Below, piece by piece: positions 21,844 through 32,643 of a DNA stretch of 64,000 bases. The first letter of the stretch is position 1. Every line of letters starts with the position of its first letter. The notes under the pieces were generated by a model. It saw only the letters and a list, made by a program, of their open reading frames with translations, was not told where the DNA came from and did no database searches. Origin of the DNA: Adiantum capillus-veneris (lineage: Eukaryota; Streptophyta; Polypodiopsida; Polypodiales; Pteridaceae); NCBI GenBank assembly GCA_014529385.2, contig CM043950.1:154370445-154434444 (forward strand), given 5' to 3'. A program made the position numbers and the translations under genes.

Positions 21844-23822
21844 ACACAATGGATAGTAGGTTGGACAACTGTTGGACCTCTATCCCAAACCATCCATGCT
21901 ATAAGAGTAGAGATAGGACTATTCAGTGAAGCTAGATTGGACAAGTGGTCGGCCTTCAAAGCAACTTGGGCTAAAAACTCTATAACACAATGGCTAGTAG
22001 GTTGGACAAGTGATGGACCTCTACCCCAAACCATCCATGGTAGTAGACATAGTAGTTACACTCAATTCAAACATTGACCTTCAGACAGTAGCGATAGATT
22101 CTTTCAATAGAGCTAGCTTGGATAGGTGGTGGACCTTCAAACAACTTTGGGCTAACCTCCATAAAGCAATGGTTACTAGGTTGGACAAGTAGTGGACCTC
22201 TGTCTCAAACCATCTATGTTAATAACATAGTAGCTCCACTCCATTCACACATTGACCTTCAAACAAAAGAGATAGCTTCTTTCAATAGATTAAACTTGGA
22301 CAATCGGTGGACCTTCAAACCACCTTGGGCTAGAACCTCAATAACACAATGGATAGTAGGTTGAAATAGTGTTGGACCTCTATCCCAAACCATCGATGTG
22401 ATTAGACTAGAGATAGGACTATTCAATAGTGCTAGCTTGGACACCTGGTGGACCTTCAAACCACCTTGGGCAAAAACCTCCATAGAAAAATGGTTAGTAG
22501 GTTGGACAATTGGTGGACCCGTGTTTCAAACCATCCATGGTAGTAAACATAGTAGTTACTTTCCATTCACAGATTGACCTTCAAACCACCTAGGACTAAA
22601 ACCTCCAGAACACAATGGATAGTAGGTTGGACAAGAGGTGGACATCTACCCCAAACCATCCATGGTAGTAAACATAGTAGCTACACTCCATTCACACATT
22701 GACCTTCAAACAATAGAGATAGCTTATTTCAATATATAGAGCTAGCTTGGACATGTGAAGAACCTTCAAACCACCTTGGGGTAAAAAAATTATAACAGAA
22801 GGGATAGTAGGTTGGACAAGTGGTGGACCTCTACCCCAGACCAACTATGGTAGTAAACATAGTAGCTACACTCCATTCACGCATTGATCTTCAAACAATA
22901 GAGATAGAACTACTAAATAGTGCTAGCTTGGATAGGTGGTGGACCTTCAAACCACCTTGGGCTAAATCCACCATAACAGAAGGGATAGTAGATTAGACAA
23001 GTGGTGGACCTATGTTCCAAACCATCCATGGTAATAGAGATAGTAGTTACATTCCATTCACACATTGACCTTGAAATAATAGAGATAGCTTGAACAGGTG
23101 GTCCACCTTCACACCACTCTGGGCTAAAACCTCCATAACACAATGGATAGTAGGTTGGACAAGTGGTGGACCTCTGCTCATACTATCCATGGTAATAAAC
23201 ATAGTAGTTACACTCCATTCATACATTGACCTTCAAATAATAGAGACAGCTTCTTTCAATAGAGCTAGCTTGAAACCACCTTGTGATAAAGCCTCCATGA
23301 CACAGTGGATAGTAGGTTGGACAAGTGGTGGACCTCTGCCCCAAACCATCCATGGTAGTAAAAAAAGTAGCTACACTCCATCCACACATTGACCTTGAAA
23401 CAATAGAGATAACTTCTTTCAATAGAACTAGCTTGAATAGATGGTGCACCTTCAAATAATCTTGGGCTAAAACCTCTATAACACAATGGATAATAGGGTG
23501 GAAGGGTGGTGGACCTTTGCCCCAAACCATCCATGGTAGTAAACAAAATAGCTACACCCCATTCACACATTGGCTTTGAAACAATAGACATAGCTTTGTG
23601 CAATAGATCTAACTTGAACAAGTGGTGGACCTTCAAACCAAACTCGGCTAAAACCTCCGAAAAACATTGGATAGTAGGTTAGAAAAGTGATGGAACTCTG
23701 CCCCAAACCATCCATGGTAGTAAACCTAGTAGCTACACTCCATTTGCACATTGACCTTCAAACAATAGAGGTAGGAATTTTCAATAGAGCTAGCTTGGAC
23801 AGGTGGTGGACCTGCAAACCAC
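21844..23822. repeat. Satellite array
   Basis: About a dozen monomers of the same satellite, in the same orientation as elsewhere. Short open frames on both strands translate to repetitive text (for example MVWGRGP..VQPT.HCV on the minus strand) purely because the monomers lack stops. They are not genes. Ends CTGCAAACCAC at the element A junction. Confidence 0.9.
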
Positions 23823-26479
23823 TGATAGCCATTTTTCGGCTCTTTGTAATTGCCACAGTGAGTTACCTCACCCTACCAAAATCACCCAAACGCTATGGCT
23901 ATCCCTACCATTTCACTGTACATAGGCGTGTGTGAGTTAGGGGGCTTTTCCCATATCTTCTTAAAAACCCTCAGCTAGCTAGTCACTGGGCTAGTTGAGC
24001 CAAAAATAAAAAATAAAAATAATAAAAAAATAAAGTATATTATGGCCTCTTTGTGTGTAAATATTTCTTTGTATATAGGGCCTAAATAAAATATTTTTTC
24101 ATAATTATTTTGGTATTTATTTAAATATTTCTACCTAGGTGTGTGTTATTTATACTCTGTACATTGCCTCACCATTACCACAATTTTTTCTTAACATTTT
24201 TCATACTCTTTATTCCATATAGAAATATTTTCATGTAAGCTTTTCTTATATTTGGTGTAACTCCACCCCAACAAAAATCCAAAAAAACTAGTTTTATTTA
24301 TGTGTATATTTTTTCACTATTTTGATTTTTCCCTTCCTACATCTATTTTTTTTTTCTAAAAAATTAGAACACCAAAAATATTTATCTTTTTATGGTAGCC
24401 TCATAATGAGAGAGATTTCTTTTGACCCCTTTATATTTTTTCCACTTATATTATTTATATTTGACATGTACATATTTTTTCCCCTCAATATTTGATTTTC
24501 TTAGTTGTACTATTCACTTATATCCTAATCTCAACAATATCTTCAATTATAGACCTACCAAATAAGGTCAAGGGTAGGTGGCATGCATACATGCACTATG
24601 GAGGGCTCACTCTTGGAGATATTCAAAAGAATCATCCAAAGAAGGACCCCACAAGGACCTTGTGCAATGGAAAAAAATGGTCGGTTTTGCTGAATTTTTA
24701 AAGTTCACTTGTTCTCTGAATTTGAAAAGGTGATACATACAAAAGTTGTAGCTCGTGGACTGAACTTTTGCCTCAAATTTTTTCATATTTTTTTGAGCTA
24801 CGAGCTGTGAGCTATGATTTTTTTAGTGGACCCCAGTTTTCCCATGCTATGCAGCCACACTCTCTCTTCCACTTTATCATTTTCCTCTTTCACACACAGT
24901 TCTCCACTCATCATCCCCATCTCTCTCACCACTCCTCTCTGCACACTACTCACCTTCTCCTCAACCTTGAAGAATAAGAGAAACCATGGTGAACTCATAC
25001 CTCCCACACACAATTCCATTCCAAAATTGACCACCTAGTCTCATTTTTCCTCCTCCAAATTACCCATATCTATAAAAAAAACCACAAAATTCAGCCTCTT
25101 CTCTTAAAAGACAGCATCATGGTGGTTGATTACTCAGCTTCAATTACCTTGTCTCTCAAGGAAGGTCAAGAGTGGAAAAAATGTACCGTCAAAGCTAGTG
25201 GACCGTCAACAAGCGTCAAAATTGGCCCTACTCAAGACACTTGGAGCATCAACCTTGTAAGAAATCCACCTTTTCTTACCTCTTAAGAGTTTTTCTTCCT
25301 TATTTGTATCCTACATGGATACTCCCATTGTAAATATCCAATTCCATTTGTAAATTAATACTAACTCTACTAACACTAACCCACTATGAAAAGTCCTATC
25401 ACCTCCATTTCTCTCCTCTCTCTTTTCCCACCAACTTCTTGATAATTCCAAGCAAAAGAAAATAGATAAATTGCTGAAAATCTAACCCAACCATGGTTAG
25501 AGGAGTAACCCTAGCCTTCAAAATTGCTATAAAAGGAGGGTGTAGCTAGCACAAAAGGCGGAGCCATAAGCAAGAGCACTATGCTATAGCTTGAGAAGCC
25601 AAGCTCAACCTCTCTAGAAGGAGCTCTTGAGTGGAAGCTCATTGTCTTATGCATGTGCATGTGTTGTAATAGGAGATTAGCAAGGGAACTATATGCCATT
25701 GTAAGAGAGAGAGTGATCATTCAATTGAGAGTAGGAAATCTATCATTTCTCCTACTAGTGTAAGCCCAACATTTGCTGAATCAAGGAGGGTGGATTTGGA
25801 CTAAGCTTGGATACTTTGTCTCCCTTCCAACGTGAAGTAATGGACAACAATGATGCGTAAGTGTCTTGGTGTTTTTTGTTAAGTTCTTGATAGCTTGTCT
25901 CTGGTGTTGTCATCAATCTAGCCATAAATCCCACATACTGTAAGAGGGCGACAGGGTGGAGAGGACTCCCCTGGCCTTAAGACAGTGATTGGGGTGGCTT
26001 TTCTTGTGATGTGTTGTGGTGAAATTTACGCAAGCTATGTTGAACAAATACTAATCTCACTTTGATTTGTCATGACAGATTTGTAAGAAGGTATTAATGC
26101 AACAAGCACCCCCTCCCCCTTTCTCTCTCTTTCTTAAATATATAGTTGTGTTTGCTTGATCATTGCCGATACGTTTCAAAGCAGCCCGAGCACTATCTCT
26201 CTCCCTCTCCCTCTCTCGTGTCTTAGTGTGTGAGAGTGTTCCATTGGTGTTAGGGTTAGTGTAAATTCCTTGCTTGTTTGTGGGTTGCTCTAACGATTCT
26301 CCTCTTTTGCGTCCTAGTTCGCTCTTAAACTAGGTGGTGCCCCTTGTGTAGTTGGGATTTGGCTGTGGGTTTGTTGTTTTTGTTTGTGTTGTGTTGTGCC
26401 CCAGCCCCATTGAGCAGCACGGGAGCCTTGAAGGGTGTCTAGAGGCCACTCTTCTTGTTGCCCGCCCCGGACCGCCTCA
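23823..26479 (+). repeat. Element A 5' LTR
   Basis: 2657 bp, from TGATAGCCATTTTTCGG to CCGCCTCA. The first roughly 170 and last roughly 80 bases match the triplicated solo LTRs; the middle differs, so they are subfamilies. It holds a TATA box at 25528. Small ORFs inside (for example 24768-25038) occur in both LTRs and look like chance frames. Confidence 0.93.
25528..25535 (+). promoter_or_regulatory. TATA box in element A 5' LTR
   Basis: TATAAAAG followed by GAGGGTGTAGC. Inferred U3 promoter; the same site recurs at 31692 in the 3' LTR. Confidence 0.65.
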
Positions 26480-26482
26480 AAT

Positions 26483-26500
26483 TGGTGCCCCCACTGAGGA
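26483..26500 (+). promoter_or_regulatory. Primer binding site of element A
   Basis: TGGTGCCCCCACTGAGGA, three bases after the LTR end. It matches element B's site at 17 of 18 positions, the strongest evidence that A and B prime from the same tRNA. Confidence 0.72.
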
Positions 26501-26553
26501 CGGCTTGTGTATTTTTGTGTAGAATCAACCTTTAGCATAGTCAAGTAGTTTGC

Positions 26554-26766
26554 ATGAATCACGAAGATTTGTATGATCCCTTCATTCCCATTGCAAGGCA
26601 AAAGGTACACATAATTGTTAGTACTAAGTTGCAATTTCAACGTGTCATTCGTAGAATTTTAGGTCCTCTTAGGTTGGCCGAGATAAACGCTTCAGTAAAT
26701 CCTTTTATTTTGCCTCTCATTAGGTACGACCTTAGTTTGGACGTCTATATTTTTGTTTTGTTTTAA
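26554..26766 (+). CDS. Leader small ORF 1 of element A (conserved family)
   Basis: 70 codons beginning MNHEDLYDPFIPIARQ, with VSTKLQFQRVIRRI in the middle, then NPFILPLIRY and ending VYIFVLF then stop. It shares this plan with 26788-27010 (element A), 46057-46275 and 46272-46486 (element C) and 19521-19739 (element B). It lies 75 bases after the LTR, ahead of where gag should be. The conserved residues (FQ, R, PF.LP.I.Y, FVLF) and conserved stop position argue for past selection on protein. No known domain or signal peptide. Confidence 0.7.
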   Translation: MNHEDLYDPFIPIARQKVHIIVSTKLQFQRVIRRILGPLRLAEINASVNPFILPLIRYDLSLDVYIFVLF

Positions 26767-26787
26767 GCATTAGGACATGCATAGGCC

Positions 26788-27141
26788 ATGGATAATGGCC
26801 CAGGAATAGAGGTTTTTCCCTTTCATTTTACTCCACACATTAGAATAAACGTTGCAATTAGTAGAAAGATCCATTTTCAACAACGAATGGTGTTCATGTT
26901 TGGTGCCCAAAGAGCAGGAGAAATTCTTGCATCACCAAACCCTGTCATTCTACCTCTCATCAACTACCACACTTCTTTTGATGTACATGTGTTCATTTTA
27001 TTTTTAAATGAAGTGCAGCCCGGCAAAATAGTGTGTATGTTTGTTTTTTCTTTGTCCAAGTTGTTACAAGAAACAAAAAAACGATCATTTGTTCTAACTG
27101 GGAATGTGTGTGCAGTGAAAGTTCAATCCTTAGAGATCTAG
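26788..27141 (+). CDS. Leader small ORF 2 of element A (conserved family)
   Basis: 118 codons as read. The first roughly 74 (MDNGPGIEVFPFHF, IRINVAISRKIHFQQR, FMFGAQRAGEI, NPVILPLINY, DVHVFILFL) match the family of 26554-26766. The remainder (after LNEVQPGK) is unlike other members and seems to run on past a lost stop. It begins 21 bases after ORF 1 ends, so the two are tandem duplicates. In element C the order of the two types is reversed. Function unknown. Confidence 0.65.
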   Translation: MDNGPGIEVFPFHFTPHIRINVAISRKIHFQQRMVFMFGAQRAGEILASPNPVILPLINYHTSFDVHVFILFLNEVQPGKIVCMFVFSLSKLLQETKKRSFVLTGNVCAVKVQSLEI

Positions 27142-27341
27142 CTCTATTACCAATTGAGTTGCAGGAGCAAGTAGTAAGGCGTCTCCCTCATAACAAGAGG
27201 GTGGTGAAGTTAAGACGGAAGGTCCTACGCGTGGATTCCATTTTCCTCTTGTTGTTGGGCACTAATGAAGACCGCGCATTCATCCAACTAGTGTGTGCCC
27301 TAAGATTGGTAAAGAGAGTGAAATTTGGCGTTTGGCGATGA
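27033..27341 (+). CDS. Short ORF with LPIELQEQVVRRLP motif at the deletion point
   Basis: The frame is open for 102 codons. The plausible protein part is the last roughly 70 (LALLPIELQEQVVRRLPHNK, then KLRRKVLRVDSIFLLLLG and EDRAFIQLVCALRLVKRV). The start resembles the LP.EL...VL..LP opening of F-box domains, but the tryptophan and later F-box residues are not obvious. It sits precisely where gag-protease-RT should be and ends at the RT fragment. It may be captured host sequence or a piece of an unusual gag. Low certainty. Confidence 0.3.
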   Translation: MYVCFFFVQVVTRNKKTIICSNWECVCSESSILRDLALLPIELQEQVVRRLPHNKRVVKLRRKVLRVDSIFLLLLGTNEDRAFIQLVCALRLVKRVKFGVWR

Positions 27342-28221
27342 AGTAATCTTGCTTGGTCATAAAGTTTCTTACAAAGGCATTGAAGTGGATCCTTCGAAGG
27401 CAAAGGCTCTTATTGAGCTACCATCACCCAAGAGTCTTAAGGAGGTCATCTCATTTATTCAAAAGGTGAAGTATATGTCACGCTTCATTCACTTAGCCTC
27501 GGAGTTACTTCACCCTTTGCAAAAGTTGACACAACAAGTAGAATTTGCATGGTCTGATGAGCTTGAAGAGTATTTTTGTAACATTAAAGTCATTTTGTCA
27601 GAGCTACCAACACTCATGCCTCCTTGTTGGGAGTACACATTCTTTGTTAGCTCTAGTGTTGGAAGGGAAACAATTGGTGCTGTGTTGCTACAACAAGATC
27701 CCCACAGTACAAGGATGCGACCCATCTACTTTGCTAGTAGGGTCATGAATGCTTTGGAGAGAGACTACACAGAAGCAGAACTTATGATGCTTTCTCTCAT
27801 GTTTGCGGTGAGAAAGTTTAGATCCTACCTGCTACCAAAACCTTTTGTATTTCTCACTGCAGAAAATTTGTTCCCTTGGGTGTCATCTCAAATGAATCTT
27901 AGTACTAGGATCTCAAAGTGGATTATGGATTTGCAAGAGTTTCAATACTCTTTCAAGGTAGAAGATAGTGTGCGTGCACAATTGGCAGGGATTCTCACTT
28001 ATAGGGTACATGAGAAGGAAATTAAGGTGCCTCAAGTAAAGACCCTACCATTGCCACCACCAAAAAGTATTCCCAATGCTTTTACCTTGTTCTTTGATGG
28101 AGCTTTTCGACGAGCCACAGGGAAAGCAGGGGGAGGGCTAGTGTTGCTCAACCCAAGTGGAGAGGTGGTCATGAAAGAGAAGGTCAATCTACCAGGTTCA
28201 ACTAGCAACAATGAAGCATAA
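27325..28221 (+). pseudogene. Element A RT C-terminal part, RNase H 1 and start of RNase H 2
   Basis: 298 codons. Starts in the RT thumb (ILLGHKVSYKGIEVDPSKAKA), then connection text (LLHPLQKLTQQVEFAWSDEL). The first RNase H follows (RPIYFASRVMNALERDYTEA); its opening Asp is replaced (FFVSSSVG) and the TDH motif reads LTAENL, so it is catalytically degenerate. From NAFTLFFDGAFRRATGKAGG the second, archaeal-type RNase H begins. A dual RNase H with a decayed first domain is a recognised Tat-clade trait. The frame ends in a TAA at 28219-28221 at the site of the conserved catalytic Glu (SNNEA then stop). RT fingers and palm are absent. Confidence 0.85.
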
Positions 28222-29625
28222 TACGACACACTACTTCATGGTTTGAAGATGTGCATTGGCCAAGGGATAAAACGTCTCATGGTAAAGGGAGATGCACTTC
28301 TCATTGTTAAACAGATTTTAGGCATTTGGGCATGCAAGAATGAAAGCTTAAGGACAAAAGTTCATGCCATTCGTAAGATGTTTAATCAGTTTGAAGAAGT
28401 GCAACTATATCATATTCCGAGGAAACAAAATGAAGATGCCAATTTACTTGCACAACAAGCAGTTACATGTGTTGAGAGAGAAGTGCAGGTCATCATGGTG
28501 GCAGCAGCTGTCAAGCAACCAAGATACCAGGGATTGGAGTCATTGGCTCCCATTATCGGCTACATTTTGGAGGGTGAGTTTCCACAAGACTTCACGAAGG
28601 CTCAGAAGAGGAGACTCATGAAGAAGGCAAGTTTCTATCTCTTCCTAGAAGGCTCCCTCTATCAAAAAGGGAAGGATCAAGTGTGCAGAAGAGTACCAAC
28701 TATCAAGGAAATTCCAGCCATTCTAAAAGGTTTGCATGAAGAGGCATGTGGTGGTCATTTTGCCCAAGAATCAACTGTGAAGAAGATTTTTCTTGCGGGG
28801 TATGTTTGGCCAAGCTTGCATGTGGACGTTCAACATTGGTGTAAAAGCTATCACAATTGTCAGATAAATGGAAATAGAAGGTTGGTGCATGGCCCGAGGC
28901 AAATAGTTCTTGCAAATGGACCCTTTGAAAAGTGGGGCATTGATGCTATGGGTCCTCTGCCTAGGACAAAAAATGGTAAACTCTACATTCTAGTGGCTGT
29001 AGACTATATGACTAGGTGGGTGGAAGCTCAAAGTGTGGCAAGAGTTAATGAGAGGACAGTTAGCAAGTTTGTGTACACTCACATTTGTTGCAGATTTGGC
29101 ACACCTTTGGAGATCGTTTCTGATAATGGTCCAGGATTTCGGAAGGGCTTGCTCACAGAAGTTTGTAATGAGCTTCACATTCTACATCGGCATAGCACAC
29201 CCTACTATCCTCAATCAAATGGTTTGGTAGAGAGGGCTAATGGTGTCATTGCAGGAATCATTAGAAAGATGGTGCAAAACAAGACAAAATTATGGGATGA
29301 CTTCTTGGATGGTGCCTTGTGGGCATATCGAACCACATATAGGGAAGCCACGGAGTTCACACCATTTCACTTGGTCTATGGTCAAGAGGCTTTGCAGCCT
29401 ATCGAGCTCAACATTCCAACAATGCGACTTCATGGCAAAGGAGCACAAGATGATCAAGAGGTATGGATGGATCGACTTCTTACGTTAGTGGAGCTTGAGT
29501 GGAAAAGAGAAGCAGCATACGAGTGCTACAAGAGGAAAGCCACACAAGCGAAAGAAACGCACGACAAGAAACTGAAGGACAAAGGCATCAAGGAAGGAGA
29601 GCTTGTGCTAAGGTATGACAATTGA
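28222..29625 (+). pseudogene. Element A RNase H 2 remainder and integrase
   Basis: Same frame as 27325-28221. First, RNase H 2: VKGDALLIVKQI and KQNEDANLLAQQA carry its second and third Asp. Then integrase: GGHF and WCKSYHNCQ form the zinc module, in which one Cys of the CX2C pair is Tyr. The catalytic triad is present: Asp in WGIDAMGP, Asp in VSDNGPGF, Glu in NGLVERANG, with 35 residues between the last two. Ends at a TGA at 29623-29625, after which the same frame continues into the C-terminal domain. Without the stops this would be a normal pol tail. Confidence 0.87.
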
Positions 29626-29850
29626 CTTGACAATCGTTTTGATGCCAAGTTTGAAACGAGATGGCAAGGGCCATACATAGTCAAGAAGGATTTCAATTCT
29701 AGTTACTATCAGCTTATGGACTTGAATGGTAAAGAGCACTCCAGGAAGGTAAACGGGTATCGCTTGAAGCCCTATTTGAGTCGCCTTCTACCAAAGATCT
29801 ACCAAAGATCTGTCCAAAGGCCGCTGTCTCATGTAAGTACTGTTACATGA
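29626..29850 (+). pseudogene. Element A integrase C-terminal domain
   Basis: In frame beyond the TGA: RFDAKFETRWQGPYIVKK and EHSRKVNGYRLKPYLSRL match the DNA-binding end of element B's integrase (15532-15825). Ends at a TGA at 29848-29850. About 120 bases of non-coding sequence follow before the polypurine tract. Confidence 0.8.
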
Positions 29851-29970
29851 AGCATGAGTGTAACTCTAGCAAAAATTCTGAGGGGCCAAACAATAAAGAT
29901 CTCGTCAAGGACTCTGAGCACTCTCTTTGGAAAAAATGCTTTATGATGGTACATGAATATACCATCATCC

Positions 29971-29980
29971 AGGGGGAGGG
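29971..29980 (+). promoter_or_regulatory. Polypurine tract of element A
   Basis: AGGGGGAGGG, then CTAA and the TGATAG start of the 3' LTR. Matches element B in sequence and spacing. Confidence 0.8.
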
Positions 29981-29984
29981 CTAA

Positions 29985-32643
29985 TGATAGCCGTTTTTCG
30001 GCTCTTTGTAATTGCCACAGTGAGTTACCTCACCCTACCAAAATCACCCAAACGCTATGGCTATCCCTACCATTTCATTGTACATAGGCGTGTGTGAGTT
30101 AGGGGGCTTTTCCCATATCTTCTTAAAAACCCTCAGCTAGCTAGTCACTGGGCTAGTTGAGCCAAAAAGAAAAAATAATAATAATAAAAAAATAAAGCAT
30201 ATTATGGCCTCTTTGTGTGTAAATATTTCTTTGTATATAGGGCCTAAATAAAAAAAAATTTCATAATTATTTTGGTATTTATTTAAATATTTCTACCTAG
30301 GTGTGTGTTATTTATACTCTGTACATTGCCTCACCATTACCACAATTTTTTCTTACCATTTTTCATACTCTTTATTCCATATAGAAATATTTTCATGTAA
30401 GCTTTTCTTATATTTGGTGTAACTCCACCCCAACAAAAATCCAAAAAAACTAGTTTTATTTATGTGTATATTTTTTCACTATTTTGATTTTTCCCTTCCT
30501 ACATCTATTTTTTTTTTCTAAAAAATTAGAACACCAAAAATATTTATCTTTTTATGGTAGCCTCATAATGAGAGAGATTTCTTTTGACCCCTTTATATTT
30601 TTTCCACTTATATTATTTATATTTGACATGTACATATTTTTTAGACCCCTCAATATTTGATTTTCTTAGTTGTACTATTCACTTATATCCTAATCTCAAC
30701 AATATCTTCAATTATAGACCTACCAAATAAGGTCAAGGGTAGGTGGCATGCATACATGCACTATGGAGGGCTCACTCTTGGAGGTATTCAAAAGAATCAT
30801 CCAAAGAAGGACCCCACAAGGACCTTGTGCAATGGAAAAAAACAGTCGGTTTTGCTGAATTTTTAAAGTTCACTTGTTCTCTGAATTTGAAAAGGTGATA
30901 CAAAGAAAAGTTGTAGCTCGTGGGCTGAACTTTTGCCTCAAATGTTTTCATATTTTTTTGAGCTACGAGCTGTGAGCTATGATTTTTTTAGTGGACCCCA
31001 GTTTTCCCATGCTATGCAGCCACACTCTCTCTTCCACTTTATCATTTTCCTCTTTCACACACACTTCTCCACTCATCATCCCCATCTCTCTCACCACTCC
31101 TCTCTGCACACTACTCACCTTCTCCTCAACCTTGAAGAATAAGAGAAACCATGGTGAACTCATACCTCCCACACACAATTCCATTCCAAAATTGACCACC
31201 TAGTCTCATTTTTCCTCCTCCAAATTACCCATATCTATAAAAAAACCACAAAATTCATCCTCTTCTCTTAAAAGACAGCATCATGGTGGTTGATTACTCA
31301 GCTTCAATTACCTTGTCTCTCAAGGAAGGTCAAGAGTGGAAAAAATGTACCGTCAAAGCTAGTGGACCGTCAACAAGCGTCAAAATTGGCCCTACTCAAG
31401 ACACTTGGAGCATCAACCTTGTAAGAAATCCACCTTTTCTTACCTCTTAAGAGTTTTTCTTCCTTATTTGTATCCTACATGGATACTCCCATTGTAAATA
31501 TCCAATTCCATTTGTAAATTAATACTAACTCTACTAACACTAACCCACTATGAAAAGTCCTATCACCTCCATTTCTCTCCTCTCTCTTTTCCCACCAACT
31601 TCTTGATAATTCCAAGCAAAAGAAAATAGATAAATTGCTGAAAATCTAACCCAACCATGGTTAGAGGAGTAACCCTAGCCTTCAAAATTGCTATAAAAGG
31701 AGGGTGTAGCTAGCACAAAAGGCGGAGCCATAAGCAAGAGCACTATGCTATAGCTTGAGAAGCCAAGCTCAACCTCTCTAGAAGGAGCTCTTGAGTGGAA
31801 GCTCATTGTCTTATGCATGTGCATGTGTTGTAATAGGAGATTAGCAAGGGAACTATATGCCATTGTAAGAGAGAGAGTGATCATTCAATTGAGAGTAGGA
31901 AATCTATCATTTCTCCTACTAGTGTAAGCCCAACATTTGCTGAATCAAGGAGGGTGGATTTGGACTAAGCTTGGATACTTTGTCTCCCTTCCAACGTGAA
32001 GTAATGGACAACAATGATGCGTAAGTGTCTTGGTGTTTTTTGTTAAGTTCTTGATAGCTTGTCTCTGGTGTTGTCATCAATCTAGCCATAAATCCCACAT
32101 ACTGTAAGAGGGCGACAGGGTGGAGAGGACTCCCCTGGCCTTAAGACAGTGATTGGGGTGGCTTTTCTTGTGATGTGTTGTGGTGAAATTTACGCAAGCT
32201 ATGTTGAACAAATACTAATCTCACTTTGATTTGTCATGACAGATTTGTAAGAAGGTATTAATGCAACAAGCACCCCCTCCCCCTTTCTCTCTCTTTCTTA
32301 AATATATAGTTGTGTTTGCTTGATCATTGCCGATACGTTTCAAAGCAGCCCGAGCACTATCTCTCTCCCTCTCCCTCTCTCGTGTCTTAGTGTGTGAGAG
32401 TGTTCCATTGGTGTTAGGGTTAGTGTAAATTCCTTGCTTGTTTGTGAGTTGCTCTAACGATTCTCCTCTTTTGCGTCCTAGTTCGCTCTTAAACTAAGTG
32501 GTGCCCCTTGTGTAGTTGGGATTTGGCTGTGGGTTTGTTGTTTTGGTTTGTGTTGTGTTGTGCCCCAGCCCCATTGAGCAACACGGGAGCCTTGAAGGGT
32601 GTCTAGAGGCCACTCTTCTTGTTGCCCGCCCCGGACCGCCTCA
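29985..32643 (+). repeat. Element A 3' LTR
   Basis: 2659 bp copy of 23823-26479, differing at about 20 places, several in A-runs. Right flank CCACTTAGGGCTAAAAC resumes the satellite monomer. Confidence 0.93.
31692..31699 (+). promoter_or_regulatory. TATA box in element A 3' LTR
   Basis: TATAAAAG, as in the 5' LTR. It could drive transcription into the flanking satellite and the gene region beyond 35.2 kb; that is only a possibility. Confidence 0.6.

Larger units (their letters stand above)
23823..32643 (+). mobile_element. Element A: Ty3/gypsy (Tat-lineage) retrotransposon lacking gag, protease and RT palm
   Basis: Two LTRs of 2657 and 2659 bp enclose 3.5 kb. Order: 5' LTR, primer site, two small leader ORFs, a short unrelated ORF, RT C-terminal part, degenerate RNase H, second RNase H, integrase, polypurine tract, 3' LTR. 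The flanks are CCAC on both sides (23819-23822 and 32644-32647), again a 4-bp duplication in satellite. The LTRs differ at only about 20 sites by eye, under 1%, so insertion is younger than that of element B. The internal deletion removes gag, protease and RT catalytic palm. Confidence 0.93.

Noticed and set aside
24768-25038. ORFs on both strands in element A LTRs
   Set aside because: Low-complexity Ser/His/Thr-rich frames in U3 sequence; overlapping on opposite strands; no start context or motif.
27221-27235. TCCTACGCGTGGA in element A, resembling half of the element D palindrome
   Set aside because: Only about 10 bases match, symmetry is incomplete and it lies inside a coding-like frame; likely chance.
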